Assembly: GCA_017311185.1 (NCBI GenBank)
Contig: JAESUZ010002888.1
Span: 1,054,001-1,118,000 of the forward strand
Direction: 5' to 3'
Length of the DNA stretch: 64,000 bases
Source of the DNA: Proteles cristata cristata
Taxonomy: Eukaryota > Chordata > Mammalia > Carnivora > Hyaenidae
Below, in pieces: positions 1 through 13,082 of the stretch (the stretch's first letter is position 1; every line of letters starts with the position of its first letter). The position numbers and the translations under genes are program-made. The notes beneath the pieces are model-generated. The model searched no databases and had not been told where the DNA came from. It saw only the letters and a list, made by a program, of their open reading frames with translations.

Positions 1-1429
1 TGTTACAGAAACCATCTTTGGGCAAGAACACGTAACAGCACAGGGAGTTCACTGTAGCCTATTTTCCCAGTGTGACTATATGTTTGGTTTTTCTCAAATC
101 ATCATGGTTGTAGAAGGCAAACAGTGCTATTTAAGTTGAATGCACAGCACAAGATCCAAGCCTCATGTGATTCATTTTTCTAGAATATGCTGAACTTAAC
201 TTCATTTCTGGTAAATTATGTACCTGGTTCAGCACATTCCTGAGAATGAGTTTTTCTTTGAGTGCAATATGCTCCATTAGTCTGGATATTCCATTAAAAC
301 GAATGGATTCTCTGCATTGAAATAGGCTACCAGAGCCCTCATACAGACTTACATCATACAGAAAGAATATTTTCCTGGAGTATTTTTGGAATTTAACTAC
401 TCTAAGCTTCATTTTCTTTAAACTCAAAGGAATACCTAATTCTACAATAGAAGAGAAATTTATAGGCAGAGAGTTATAAATCAAGACATATTGCACAAAA
501 GAAAAGATATTGGGGAAAATAATTGGTGATAATCCATGTTTTTGCATCCAAATTTTTCAGAGAGACTGATCTGGTAAAATTTTAAATAGATTTTTTAAGG
601 ACATAAATAGCATCTGCAACATTGTTTAGTCTTGTAGGTCCTCAGTAGCTGAGGCTACAGAGTCTGTCCACAGAAGAGTCTCGGGAGTAAATCATCACTT
701 CTTCGCCTGCTGTCAGTTTTAAAATGCACGATGATAAAACAACAACAAAAGTAAAAAGCCCAGCATTTTCCTTCAAAATGGCTAACTGAAAGTCCCCTTA
801 TGATACACTGTGGAGTCTCTCTTGTTGTGTTGAGTTTTCATCTGGCTGTGTCATGGTGTCCTTGATACTAATGCTTAATGGCTATCCTCATTTCCACCTC
901 AGGAAAACAGAGGATATCTCTGTGAGTATAGGAGCCAAATGGAGAAAGAGCTGAATAAGTACAGCCCACTTGCTGATTATTTGAGACAAATAATGCACAC
1001 CAATTCACCTGTATGAGGAGGCTCGGACAAGGACTCAAGAAGCCGGGAGGCTTTCTTAAAGAAGAGAGATAAATAGTCCTTGGTAGATCTTTGGGTGAAG
1101 GCCTGATTAGTGACGGATTAGTGATTAAAGTCGGCATGTAGAGTAAGAAGGATGGGTAAGTATAGAAGATATTATAAAAGGTCATGGGATATTATTTTTA
1201 CAAAAATACTGGGTATCATATTTTTGAGGTCACTGAGAAGGATCAAGTTAGAATAAAAAATGATGCTGGCATCTCTGTGACAATTAACATGACCAAGCAT
1301 TGAAATGTTTTAAGAGTAGCTATTAATTAATAAAATATAAAAAAGGAAAACAAAGCCATTTTCTAAGTTTAATGTTAGAAAAAATACATATTTATATAGT
1401 GGAAAACATGAAAATATCCAGATAATATA
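1..1429. other. Unique AT-rich DNA, nothing recognised
   Basis: No repeat family, exon or RNA gene is recognised here. A minus-strand open frame of 138 codons (131-547) exists, but it resembles no family I know, has low-complexity composition and no flanking splice signals I trust. I treat it as chance. Confidence 0.5.
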
Positions 1430-1650
1430 AGACTATGTGGCATGAGCTTTGAAGTCAGACAGACTTAACTTTGAACACTGGCTCTGCCACTGACTAATGT
1501 TATGGCTCCCAACGCCCCTGAAAATTAGTGAATTGCACCAAGTCTTAGTTTTTTTGCGTGTAAAATAGAGACAACACTGCCTGCATTGTATGTGGTGATA
1601 AGACTTACATTAAATCAGGTGTAAAGTATCTAGTACACCTACTATGTTCA
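1430..1650 (+). repeat. MIR SINE, ancient
   Basis: The text follows the MIR consensus in order: a 'gaagtcagacagactt' block, 'ctggctctgccactgac', a decayed 'gtcttagttt' and 'gtaaaatagagacaa' block, then 'gataagacttacattaaat' and 'gtaaagtatctagtaca'. It is highly diverged, as expected for an element predating the placental radiation. Confidence 0.75.
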
Positions 1651-1939
1651 CTTCTTTCTTTCTTAAAGATGATGACGGAAGTTACATTCCACAGAGAAAC
1701 AATACATGCCAGTTAAAATCTTTTCATTTACTTACTCATTTATTTAATTTGGAAAGCAGATAATTCCAATATGGATAACCCATTTTTTCTTTACAGCATT
1801 CACCCCTCCCTTGAGATTACTTGGTGCATTTATTAGTGTTGGGGTGACCTGCTTACTTTCTACCCTAAAATGCCATGTCTTTTGTCTTTGACTATAATCC
1901 TAAAGTCTGGAACATTTGGTAACGAATGTGTGGTAATAG

Positions 1940-2155
1940 AAGCAGCAGCAAATACCTATGCTGTACTCATATGCCAGGAGTTTAAAAATATTAATTTGAA
2001 CTTTATATCAACCACATGACATGAATACTACTATGGTCCTATCTTACAAAAGAGAAACGGAAACAAAATGAAGTGACAGATCCTATTTAAGGTCACACAG
2101 AGCTGGGATTTGAACCCAGGAAGTCTAGTTGCAGAACCAACGATCTAATCATCAT
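1940..2155 (-). repeat. MIR SINE, ancient
   Basis: Reverse-strand MIR landmarks are visible: 'aaggtcacacagagctggga', then 'tttgaacccaggaagtct' and the closing block of the MIR head. A decayed reverse 'aaactgaggcacagag' section lies just before it. Confidence 0.8.
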
Positions 2156-2889
2156 GTTCTATTGTGTCAGTCCATAGTTCTTGAGTCAATGGATAAATGA
2201 ACAAATGGTTTGTTTTGAGTGCCACTTGGAATCAGCTGGGAACGGTTTCTTAATTGCTAGGATTTTGGATTTCTATCAGTCAAGACATGTACCTAGGAAA
2301 TGTCTTCTTGGTATATATTCCATATTTGTTGAATTTTCTCTCAGTACATTCAAATACAATATGATCTGAAGGTTTAACTGCTTCTAAAACATACTTTCAA
2401 CTAGTACTGGTACTTTAAGCTCCACCTTTATCCCCACCTCATTTATCAATTATCAAGTTATCAAAAGGTTATCAGCTGAGCTTTAGGGAATTCCTTGTTG
2501 TGAAAGGAGGGTTGTCATAGTTTTCCTATTAAAACCTTAGATGTTTGCTTTCTTTACTCTGCTTCTTCAATTCCCATAGTTCCATCAGATTTTCAAATAG
2601 CACAAAATTTTTTACTGTACTATTTATTCCTATTTTTAATAGTTTTATACCTCTAAAAATTCCTTTAGTTTTATCTTAGTGGCAATGTGAAAAAAAAAAG
2701 CAGAGATAAGTAGATGGGGTCTGCCCTACCATCTTTAACAGAAAATCTACGTTTCATCTTTAGCTCCTTTCTCTTTATACTACCCTCCACTTCCAAGCCA
2801 TCCTTGAGTTCTACTTTTTCCTCCTCAGTCTTTCTAATCTGGTCATGTTTCTCCACTCAAACTTAAAAAAAACAATGAGTGCATGGCAT
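2156..2889. other. Unique DNA, nothing recognised
   Basis: AT-rich sequence with only short chance open frames (62 and 61 codons). No splice-bounded exon or repeat was identified. Confidence 0.5.
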
Positions 2890-3660
2890 TAATTCTTGAT
2901 TAAATGACATCAACAGCCTCCAAATTGGATCTTCTTTCAATGATACTCCATTTTCCTGACAACAAAGTCATGGCTTTTGTTTGTAGCTAATGAGGCTTTA
3001 TGATTTGGCCCCTGGTTATCTTTACAAGTTCTTCCCTCCCTCCCTAATGTTAGGCTTCATGTTACTGAACTATTTGTAATCTCATGATTAATACCTAGGA
3101 AGCTTTCTCTGATTCCACTGGACTTTTAAAGATGCCTCTCCAGTTGCTCCCATAATAGTCTGTACTTCCACCTAACATAGTACTTATCATACCAAAATGG
3201 CATTGTCTCCTCTAATTAAGACATCTGGGTGGCTTTCTATTCCATTTAGAATAATATTCAAACTCTTTACCATGGCTGAAAAAGGTCCCACATCTTGTCT
3301 CCTACAACCTTCCCCGTTATTCTCCATGTGCCCAGCCACATGCTCTTCCTTTCTGTTTCTTCAACAGTTTTTTTTTTTTAACTTTTTTTTTTTTTTTTCG
3401 GGAAGAGTGACTTTGCGTTTTCTCTTCCTTCTGACTATGATGTTTCTCCTTCAACTTTTGGTGGAGCTGACTACTGACTAACTACTCAGGTCCATGTCAA
3501 GTCCCTCCTTACTTGCTGTATCTAATAGAGTCCCCTTCTCCAGCTACTCCAGGGCACATAATTTTGCTTATTTGCTCTATAGAAGTTATCATAAATTTCA
3601 ACTATGAGGGCAGTAACCTTGCCTATATCATTCAACATATCTTTTATTTCTTCTAAATGT
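2890..3660 (+). repeat. LINE-2 (L2) 3' region fragments
   Basis: Landmarks of the L2 3' portion in sense order include 'gaggctttatgatttggccc' and, near 3235-3360, 'ttctattccatttagaata' followed by 'ctgaaaaaggtcccacatct' and a cytosine-rich block. Similar landmarks recur, suggesting two adjacent or internally rearranged pieces. A poly-T run (3368-3397) lies inside. Confidence 0.6.
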
Positions 3661-3794
3661 CCCCAAAATGACTAGAAATGCTTTACTCCCCAGTTTAGGG
3701 AAAAGCAGTAGGTAACTCCACATTTTTACACATATTTCCAAATACTGTTTTCATATTCAACTTTTAATTTAGGCCCGTAGCTCATCTAAAGTCC

Positions 3795-5040
3795 AAATCT
3801 GTTAATTCAGCCAACATTAAACAAATATTTATTCAGTCCCAATTATGTTCCTGGTACCGCTGTAGGTATCAGTGATAAAACAGGAAAACCAAATTCTTTC
3901 ATTTATGGAGTTCATGTATTTTGGGGAGAAGGGAGGCTGGAGATAGAACATTAGAATAATGAAAACAAGAAAATGCATTACATGATCCTCAGGTAAGGAT
4001 AAATACTATTAAGATTAGGTAAGCAGGCCAGTGGGATGGAGAGTGTTGGTGAGGGGGTTACAATTAAAGAGAGTGATCAGGGGAGGCCTTTGAAGAGGTG
4101 ACTCAAGTAAGAGAGTAGGTCACACACGTGGAAGAGCAGTCTAGATGCAGGGAACAGCAAACACTGTTACAAATGAACATGAACCATCCAAGAGGGCAAC
4201 ATGACTACATCAGAGCCAGAGAGAATCAGAGTGATTAGAAAAATGGTGGGAGAAATAGTTAGGGACCAGATTATACATGTATCTTGTAGGCTGTGGTAAA
4301 AACAATGGATTTTTTCTCCGAGTTTGGCAGGAACTCACTGGAGGGTTCTGAACATGGTAGTGACACAATCAGATTTACATTTGAAAGCTGAACACTGTGT
4401 GTTGTGTGGAAAGGGTAGCTTAGGGAGGTAGAAGTGGAAGTGAGGAAATGAATTATGAGATTATTGCAACAGTCACAAGAGATAGAAGCTGCATCCAGGA
4501 TCATAGTGTAGTGATAGAGGAAGCAAAATCAGATGGATTTAAGATATACGCTAAAGGTGAAGCTTATTCCCATAAATTAACAACAAATTCTGGATCTACA
4601 TTGGCTTCCTCTCAGCCACAGGTAGGGAATGATGGGGTAGCCTGTTGAGTAGAAGAAAAAGGAAAGAAGTAGACATCAACATTTTGGCCCTGAGTATTCA
4701 ACGAATGGAGGAGATTTTTGTGTTACTGTTTTTGTTTTTCAAAAATGAGAAGCACTCTGAGAGCTACATCAGGGTTTTCTTTGGACAGGTAAGAGTGTAT
4801 TTTAAAGTTTGGTCTTAGGAATATTAAGCTTTAGATGTCTGTTAGTTATCCAAGTAAAGATGATGAGTAAATAGTTGGTTACAGAAGATTGGAGTTATAA
4901 ATTTTGGAATCCCCTGCTCATATACCCCTTCTACAACAATAATTTGGCAGTCATCCACAGACAGAAGTACCTTTATGGGAGCAGCAGATCCATATAAGAG
5001 ATTATGAAACCCTAATGGAACCTGACTGTGCAGGAACATT
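3795..5040 (-). repeat. LINE-2 (L2), antisense, long fragment
   Basis: Starts with the reverse L2 3' terminus ('aaacaaatatttattcagtc') and continues through the characteristic antisense series: 'gaggcctttgaagaggtgac', 'ggagggttctgaacatggta', 'gtgacacaatcagattt', 'gagattattgcaacagtc', then 'gttagttatccaagtaaaga' and 'gttggttacagaagattgga'. The order matches antisense L2 over about 1.2 kb with deletions. No coding capacity remains. Confidence 0.75.
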
Positions 5041-5089
5041 TTGAAGGAGATATGCAGGTGGTCGGCTTGCTAATCATGACCCAACTACA

Positions 5090-5735
5090 GACATGGAGAA
5101 AACTCTGGCCCCTGTAGACTCAGCTACAGAGTCTTTTGGCCTTGTCCTGCCACCAGCACCAAAGGACCCAGCAAGAGTCACATCTGTCTGCCTGTGTTCC
5201 TGGTAACAAACCTTCTGGCCTCAGTCCTGGCTGTGGACCCTGAGGTGAACCTATGACTAGTTCCTCAATTCCTAGGTGGCAATACTTCTATCCTCTCAAA
5301 GACCTACTGAAAGACATGCCCATTCATGCTTTCAAAGGTAGGTCCACTAACTTCTGTCTGACTACGGATCTTGAAGTGGCTCTGTAACCGGGCTCTAGCC
5401 CCTCTTAACCTGAACCTATGAGTAGTCCTGCCTACCCAGGCAGCTGCTGGGATATACACCTGTCTGTGCCTTGAGGCAGGCCCTCCAACCTTGCTCCTAC
5501 TGCAGATCTAGAAATGGCCCTGTAATTTGGCATTAGTTTCTTCTCAGACACAGGCAGGGAATAGTCCCACCTGTTCATGGACCATCCAAGAGACATGCCA
5601 TTCCATTCCTCCTGGAGGCATAGCTACAGGTCTTAAAATAGCCTGTAACACATCTCCAACCCCTCTTAGCCATTATTCTGGAGTGGTCTTGCTCACCCAG
5701 GGACCTAGAAGGAGACATGCCCATCTGTGGTGAAT
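5090..5735. repeat. Degenerate tandem repeat, about 120-165 bp period
   Basis: A block recurs with drift. 'aacctatgactagt' (5248) returns as 'aacctatgagtagt' (5413), and weaker versions lie near 5558 and 5680. The phrase 'atcttgaagtggctctgtaa' (about 5367) returns as 'atctagaaatggccctgtaa' (about 5506) and 'gtcttaaaatagcctgtaac' (about 5631). 'gacatgcccat' occurs near 5312 and 5716. Spacing is about 165, 140 and 122 bp. It is more GC-rich than its surroundings. No coding role is evident. Confidence 0.6.
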
Positions 5736-7600
5736 AAATGACTTTATAGTGCATCCTTATGGGTATCAGATTCTACGCATTGTCACTGAGGTTTTGTTAT
5801 TGACTTCTAACTGGACTGGACCATGAATTCTTCTAGTCTCTTCCAGTATCTGGCTATGATTCTCCAAACTAATGTTTCCAGTTCCCACCCACTTTTCTGA
5901 CTTGGAATCACTAAAAACAAAACCCATATTTTTCAAAAGTCCTGAAAGCTGAAGCTGGACAACTTGATCTATACTTCAGGGAAATCACCACAATAGCTCA
6001 TCATATACTGACAACTGCCGTGCTTACTGCTATATGGCAGAGTGTTCACTGGAACACTCCATGACACCACCAGAGACACTCAGACTGCAAAAGATGCTTC
6101 AAATCCAACATATAGAAATCTTGACAGGCTGCTCTCCAGGCTCAGAAACTGGTTTACAATCTGTTCCAATCATTAACTTTTGTTATTCTTTTGTTTCCGT
6201 AGAAATGCTTTTTATTAAACACCTGATTTCTAGCACCATATAGGCCTATGATAGAAGCTTGTCTTCTACCCCATATCCTGAAATGAAATACAACTGTTAA
6301 ACTGAACTGTTTTATTCTATGGACTAAGGGAATGGTTCAGTGAGATATAGAGCAATCTATAGTTTCTGGACTATGAAGCTTCTTGGGTACGTTTCAGAGG
6401 TAGAAAATGAAAGGTGGAAGAATATGCCTTCCCAAAATATGCCACTGTGGTCTACCGATTATTTTGAGCTGAAGGTAATTGAGTAGAAGCAGATGTAGGG
6501 AAAGCTCTTTACCCTCCTCTCCCTGTTTCCCCCAAATAGGACAGAGATTTACAAAGGTGTTCTTCTTCCCCCTCTTCCGCTTCCCTACCGTGTAGGACAA
6601 AGGCTAGTCCTCAGACGAAACTTTCAATGCTTATCAGTGAAGAAGATACTCAAATCTGCATAAAAAATCTTATTCTTGTTTACTGTGCTTTACTGGGTAA
6701 CTGCCTTATAACTGCCCTCCTTAACAGTTTTTCTTTTGTCTTTAGCTAAAATTGGTATTTAAGCTGGAGTTCTAAGACACTGCCTTGAGTTACTCATTTT
6801 CTCTGAGTATCTCCCATGTGAGGTATACATGTTAATGAACTCCTTTTCGTTTTTCTCTAAAAATACATAAATTGAGATGAAAGATATAGCAAGATGAGAA
6901 GGATACAACCCTGAAGCACTCAGAACTTTGAGTTCAGAAAGATGAAGAGCAACCACTAAGAGATTTAGATAAAGCGACCATTTGCGTAGGGGAAAGGAGC
7001 CCCTGTAAATTAAATGATAAAGAAAAAGGACTTTGAGAAGGACAGGTAGAAAATGCTAAATGCTTCTCAGGACTATGCTAAATGTCCTGAGAATTCTGAT
7101 AAGATAAATACTGAGAATTGACTATTTGCCACTGTGGAAGTCATTGGTGCCCTTGACAACAGCAAAGCTCTGGTAAAGGGCTGAGGAGAATATGTTCAAG
7201 AAAGAGTTGAAATATAAGGAATGGAATTATTAGGTATAAGAAATCCTGTCAAACAAAACAAAACAACAAAACAAACAAAACAGGGTGAAAAATGCAAGAG
7301 AAAAGAAAATTTGAGGCAGATGAAGTTTGTGTGAGATGTTAAGTTTCTGCCTTGTGAAGCAGACCAGAGATTATAAAACCTACCTCCACCCATATAGTCC
7401 CTCCTATTCCCTTAATATAATTATATAATAACTTTGGCTATGTAAATATTGAGTGGTGTCTTGCACTAACTTTTTGCTACTAGTATGCATGATTCCTCTA
7501 ATGTCTCTCCCATTTGGAAGCTCTCTTCCTGGATCCAATATCTTCATTTTTCTAGTGGTATTTCTTTGTAAAGAATACAGATTTCAGTAGGTACCAGAGA
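5736..7600. other. Unique DNA, nothing recognised
   Basis: AT-rich sequence with chance open frames below 70 codons. A short adenine-rich (AAACA)n-like stretch lies at 7251-7281. No gene or well-matched repeat was recognised. Confidence 0.45.
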
Positions 7601-9760
7601 GTGGGCTGCAAATGTTTGAGACTTTTATTTGGGAAACTATTTTTATCCTACCTTGCCATTCAATTCATTGCTTAACTGAATACAGAATTCTAGATTAAAA
7701 TATTTTATTTCAAAAATTTCAAGTAATTGTTCCCCCCCTTCTCTTGATCCCAGGGTTATAACTGAGGGGTTAGAGGCCATTCTGGTTTTTGGTTCATTGA
7801 ACAAAATGATTTATTTTCCTCTTTGGAATGTTTAAGATGTTTTTGTCTCCAGTGTTCTAAATGTTTAAAAATCTAATTTGCTGGGCACTCAGTTGGCCCA
7901 CTCAATCTGAAAATCTATGGCTTTCAGCTTGGGAATATTTTCTTGAATTATTTCCTTGATATTTTCTACTCACTTGTTTTCTTTGTACCTCACTCTAGTA
8001 CTCTTTTATTATCTGGATATTGAAGCTCATGAATTAATTCTCAAGTTTTCTAATCTTTTCTATTTTCTTTGTCATGTTGTTATAATTTCTGGAAATTTTC
8101 CTCAACATTTTCTTCCAAACTTTTAAATTACCTTTTAGTTTTCTTTCATATTTGTAATATCCACCTCATATTTTCTATTCACAAAATCTTCTTTATTAAA
8201 AGTTACTTATCTTGTTTTAAAGATGCAGTATCTTGCCTCTCTATGGAGTTTTATATTTAAAAAAAATTCTTCTGCTTCTTTCATTGTCTCTGTTTTCTTT
8301 GATCTTTGGATATAGGTTCATATTTAGGAAAAAATCACCAAAACATTGACTAGGAATTCTATGTGTATGCTTTAGGCAAGTTAACAGGTGACCTTTCCTC
8401 TAGGGTGCTTAGGTTAGACTGTTTATGGGGGAAGTTTTCTCAAATTTGTATCTTCACCTCTTTTCTCTGCCCTTTCAGTTAAAAATAAATCTTGTCAACT
8501 CTTGTCTTGGAGCATATAGCTGATGCCAGCATATTGGGACAAAGTTTGGAAAGAACAGTCATCACCACTCATGATGTAGACTTTTGCTGAAATCATCCTT
8601 ACAACACGAACCCCATCCTTAGCTGAGCCTGATATTCCTAAATGCAGAATGCATGTGAATCACTCTGTGATCTGCCAACATAGAGAAAGGACAGTCATCC
8701 AGAAATTTGGGGCCCAGAAAGTATCTGCAGGACTTTCTGTCTGTTACATGTACTTCCAATCTAGTTTCTTTTTATTCATCCCAACCTGAGTCCCATTTTC
8801 AGAGTACAGTTGCCTCTGATTCCTGGAATTCTGTACCATGAAAAAGCTTTATTCTTGCTTTTTAGCAGCTAGCTTAGTTTTAGCTTTTTCTATTATATTA
8901 TTACTCTCCTATCTGCTGAGTTACTCTTCAATTTTCCAACTTCCCCTATTTTATTACATTTGTCTCTTCTCCACATTTTTTTAGTTTATTTGTGTTTACA
9001 CCTAAAAACATTTTTTGACTATAATTTTAGTGAAATTTCAAGAGAACATGTGCAAAATGTATGTAATCAACCTTCCTGGTTTAACCAGAATACCAGCTCT
9101 CTCTTCAGCTCTGTCTGATCTTTTAATTGCTTACTGAGTTTAAAAAAAAAATACATTTACTATATTCTTCATGCCTAGCAATTCTAATATTTTTTTGAAA
9201 ACTGCATGCATTTCTTCATGGTGTCCTGATATTTTCTTATCTTTGGATCCTTCTTTTATATCTTTAATCATTTTAAACATATTATTTTAAAAATCTCAAT
9301 TTGATTTGTTTTGGGGGATTTAATTCTGCTATTTATATTGGTGCTGCTTAACTCTTTCTCATGTAGACTTTTCCTGTGTCTTTTAAAAGTTTGAACTGGA
9401 AGCTCACCTCCATCAGGCTATAGTTTGTGAAAAATCTGTTCGCCCGTCAGTGGGAGAATATTCCTTCAGAGGGGGTTATGTTTATTTGCTAGGAGTTATC
9501 ATTGGCCTGTAACAAAGTGTTTCTTAACTTGGAGGATCTTAGATCATGCAGATATCACAAATTAAAACTCCTATCTGGAGTGTATTATAGGTCTGTGATT
9601 AAATTTCTCAGAGGATTTTTTATTTTTTCTTGTACACATGGCATTCTGGCTAAAAAAAGGACAAGCATCTTCCTTTTTATCTTTATGTGGGTGGCTAGAT
9701 TTCTTTTTTTTTCCCCTAGTAGATAATTTTACTGAAGCAGTAGCATTTTAAATGGCCTTC
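7600..9760 (-). repeat. Ancient LINE-like sequence, probably antisense
   Basis: Pyrimidine-rich text with 'ttcttgaattatttccttg', a chain of 'ttctaatcttttctattttc', and 'cattgtctctgttttct' resembles an old antisense LINE region common in mammals (L1M or HAL1 type). A second stretch with similar wording lies at 9180-9420. Family and edges are uncertain. Confidence 0.4.
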
Positions 9761-10094
9761 TGTTTTTTTTATGGTTGGGGTGGGGGTTGTTTACATTTCA
9801 GGCAGGACTGTTGCCTTGTCTTCTGCTCCTGAGTGGGCACTGACATTGACCACATGATCATAACTGACCAGCTCCCAGCTCCCTGGGCTGCCACACTGTC
9901 AACTCTTAGGCTAGTTTCTCTGGTTTATGGTTTCCTCTTCCTTTCTAGTTCCTGAAGATTTCTCTTCCCTTCTTGCTCACACAGCTAAGCATTGGTCAGG
10001 ACATATGTTATATTTTAATCCAGTATTTCTAAGTTTTAATATTAGCAGTAATTTCAGATCATCTTGTCTGCAACTTCATTAGTTTCTAACCATC

Positions 10095-10240
10095 ATCTTT
10101 CAAAGATGAAAATAATGCATGTTGCAGGCAAGGAAGTAGAAGCTTGTGAAGCTACATGACTAAGTTGGCAGTAAGTGGCAGAGCTCGGGTCGCCACTTTC
10201 CTAGTCCAGTGTTCTCTCCAGCATGCCGTGTCCCCAGATT
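10095..10240 (-). repeat. MIR SINE fragment
   Basis: Reverse MIR core: 'gtaagtggcagagctcgggt' followed by 'ccagtgttctctccagcatg', with a decayed 'aggcaaggaagtagaagc' section upstream. Confidence 0.7.
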
Positions 10241-10384
10241 TCTTCTACTTCTAGAACCTTCTGATTTTAGTGAACACAAATATATACAAGCTTAGGGCTC
10301 TGAACCCAATTCCAGTGTGTGCATGGGTGTGTACGTGTTGAGGGAAAGGGGTTTCCCTCACCAAGAAGCAACCCTCTGACACCA

Positions 10385-11115
10385 GCTGGGCATCCTATAA
10401 TTCTACTCAGTTTTGACCCTATCTACCTGGAGATGGTATCAGATTTCACAGATCAAGTGTTCAGTCCTGCGAGACTGACCAGCCTCAGACACCAATTGCA
10501 AGTATAAGTTGTCGCCTGTGTTTCTGATCTACTAGATTTAATCAGAAGTTCCCACTCTCTCTTTGGGTTTGCTTAATTTGCTAGAGTGGCTCGTACAACT
10601 CAGAAAACCTGCTTACTCACCAGATTTCTGATTGATTACAAAAGACAGAAATAAACAGCATGTTGAGACACATGGATGTGAGGTCCTGAACAAAGGAGCT
10701 TCTGTCCTCATGTAAGCTAGGGGCCAAGTATGGTGGCACATAGGAGCTTTTTGGTTCACTAACGTGGTTAGCTCTCTGAACCCCCTTCCCTCCTTTTGGG
10801 TTTTTGTGGAGTCTTCATTACACTGGCATCACCGATTATGGGGATCATTCAACCTGCGGCCCCTCTCCCCTTTGTGGAAATCAGCAGGTGGGACTGAAAG
10901 TTCTAACCCTCTTTTCCTGATTCATGGTCAGTAACCAGCCCCCATTCCTAGGTGTTCCAAAAGTCCTCTCATTAGCATAAACTCAGATGGGGTTGAAAGG
11001 GGTTTGTTAAGAATATCAAGACACCTTTATCAAGACACTTCAAGTGTTTTAGGAGCTGTGTGTCAGAACTGGGGCTCAAGACCAAATATAAATTTAGTAT
11101 AAATCACAATGTAAC
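10385..11115. mobile_element. Probable ancient solo LTR (ERV-L/MaLR-like)
   Basis: Landmarks of an old mammalian LTR-type repeat appear in order: 'gctagagtggctcgtacaac', 'ggagcttctgtcctcatg', 'ccttttgggtttttgtggag' with 'cttcattac', 'cagcccccattcctaggtg', and 'ttttaggagctgtgtgtcag' leading to 'gaccaaatataaatttagta'. I recognise the text but do not assign a subfamily. No internal retroviral genes adjoin it, so it reads as a solo LTR. Edges are approximate. Confidence 0.5.
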
Positions 11116-12870
11116 ACAGGGTCATGCTGATATCTATTAGCTAAAAATCCTCAGGCTTTCAAATTTATCAATCTATCTTCTACTCTGCATCTTGTATTTC
11201 CTTTAATAATCTCTTGCTACTAGACTGTTCAGAATGTTTAGCCATCAACACAACTAAGTCAAGGCTTCAATGCACTTGCTAAAATAAGGTAGTAAAACAA
11301 AAAAAAAAACTGACAAAAACACCAAACAGCTGACAGATGCAATCAGCCATGATATACGAATTTGCATTGTTTAACTGGGGACTGGACACTGAAAAATAAG
11401 TCAAGAGAGTATTCTCACTACCTTATTTTTCACAGGCAATGAAATTCAAAGTCACAATCGTCCACAAGTCTGATAAAATATTTTGTCTTATAAAGCAAAA
11501 AATAAGGAGTTCAAAGCAATGTGTAATGCCATCTCTATTTGTCTCTTCACGGTAAGAGATAAATGTGCTCCCGTATTTAATGTTCACAGCGTGTACAGAG
11601 ATTTTACTGAACACATATTGCTTAGTAAATTTCATGATACATACAAAAGATCTATTTAACTGAAAGATTATTTTAAAATATAGTCTAGCACTATTACATA
11701 TATATGATCTAATATAAATGTAAGTTATTTATAAATATGAATAAAATATAACTCAATAATATAGTAAGTGACCTATATTTTTAATGCATAGATTCCATAT
11801 CGATGATTTCCAAATCTTTAAAAAGGCACCAAGGCATCCTTTCCCCAAATTTATTGCAAAGGACCTCTGAATATAAAACAGATTAAGGTAAAACTATTTT
11901 CTTTGACGAAGGGGAAAAGGCTTTTTCTCACTGGCCTGTCTCGTCTGTGCAGGACCTCCAGAGAACTCAGAAGTCCTCAGAAATAGTTTCAAAACGGAGC
12001 ACATTCTGTATGGAGGTGATTTGTCTTTGAAAATCAGGTTTGAAATTCCTAACATGATGGAATAAAGACATATTCTATCTGCAGGGACTAACTGATCCAT
12101 CAGGCACCATAGGAATTAAAGAGAATTGATTCGACTGTAAGTTTTACTGTACAGGAAAATTCCCATGTCACTCTTGATGTTATAATATTTAGAATACATA
12201 GTAAAGTAACTACACAGATACAAATTACAATGTGTTTAAATTGCTTAAAAGGTTCTGTCGAGGATATCATTGAAGAGAGATGGGAAAAAAATGCTGCCAA
12301 AAATAGAACAGTGGGTGAGAATTGTTAGCTGCAGCCTCTTCCTAAGAGGTTCAGATGTTCATGTGACGGGGTGTGGGGAATTGTCCCCTCTTTCTATCTT
12401 AAAGAAATCCTCTCCAAAGTGCATTTTCAGGCAGAAAAATGACTAATGATGTTATTCTACTCACACTGTAATTTACTTTCATTGCAACAATTTTTATATG
12501 TGTGATAGAAACACACAGTGTTCCCTTGCAGTTACTGCTTGAGGGTGTGTAACATTGAAAGAAAAAGCTCTGTTAGATAAGCCAGTGTGGGGCTTGAATA
12601 CTATTAAGGTAGAGTGTGACTTCCCATTCCCTTTATCCATCCTTTCCCCCTCTGTGGTGATATTTTCTTTCTCCCCCAAAAAAGAATGTTGCAACCGTAA
12701 CTAGAAAACTCCCACTATTGTTACTCCCTGCCAGAAACAGAGTAAGCTTGCAGAGACTTAGTATTTTATTATCAATTGTTCTAAAAATTTATGAAACTAC
12801 TGTTTTATAACTAAAAGTTACCAGTTTTCCTACTCCATTGGGCATAAGGAGGCATTCTCTTAGTGGTGAG
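11116..12870. other. Unique AT-rich DNA, nothing recognised
   Basis: No repeats or exons recognised. Several minus-strand open frames of 66-70 codons (11423-12694) are not bounded by convincing splice sites and look like chance. Confidence 0.45.
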
Positions 12871-13082
12871 CAACTTTTTAAAATGTTTCTTTATCTAGAG
12901 AGACAGTGCCTGCGGGTGGTGGGGGAGGGGCAAAAAGGAAGGGAGAGAGAGAATCCCAAGCAGGCTCCAAGCTGTCAGTGCCAGAGCCCAACGCTGGATC
13001 TCAGGAACCTCTCACAAACCCCGAGATCATGACCTGAGCCAAAATCAAGTCAGATGCTTACCTGACCCACGTGGTCCAAGGT
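12871..13082 (-). mobile_element. tRNA-derived CAN-SINE (felid type)
   Basis: Minus-strand copy: a degraded tail ('aaaatgtttctttatctag'), 'caggctccaagctgtcagtg', 'gagatcatgacctgagcc', and a decayed head near 13060-13082. It is one of the more diverged copies. Confidence 0.8.

Noticed and set aside
131..547. 138-codon minus-strand frame
   Set aside because: No recognisable domain, no splice context and AT-rich composition. Not supported as a gene.
5527..5733. 68-codon frame in GC-richer DNA
   Set aside because: Falls within the degenerate tandem repeat, and the frame is not kept between units.
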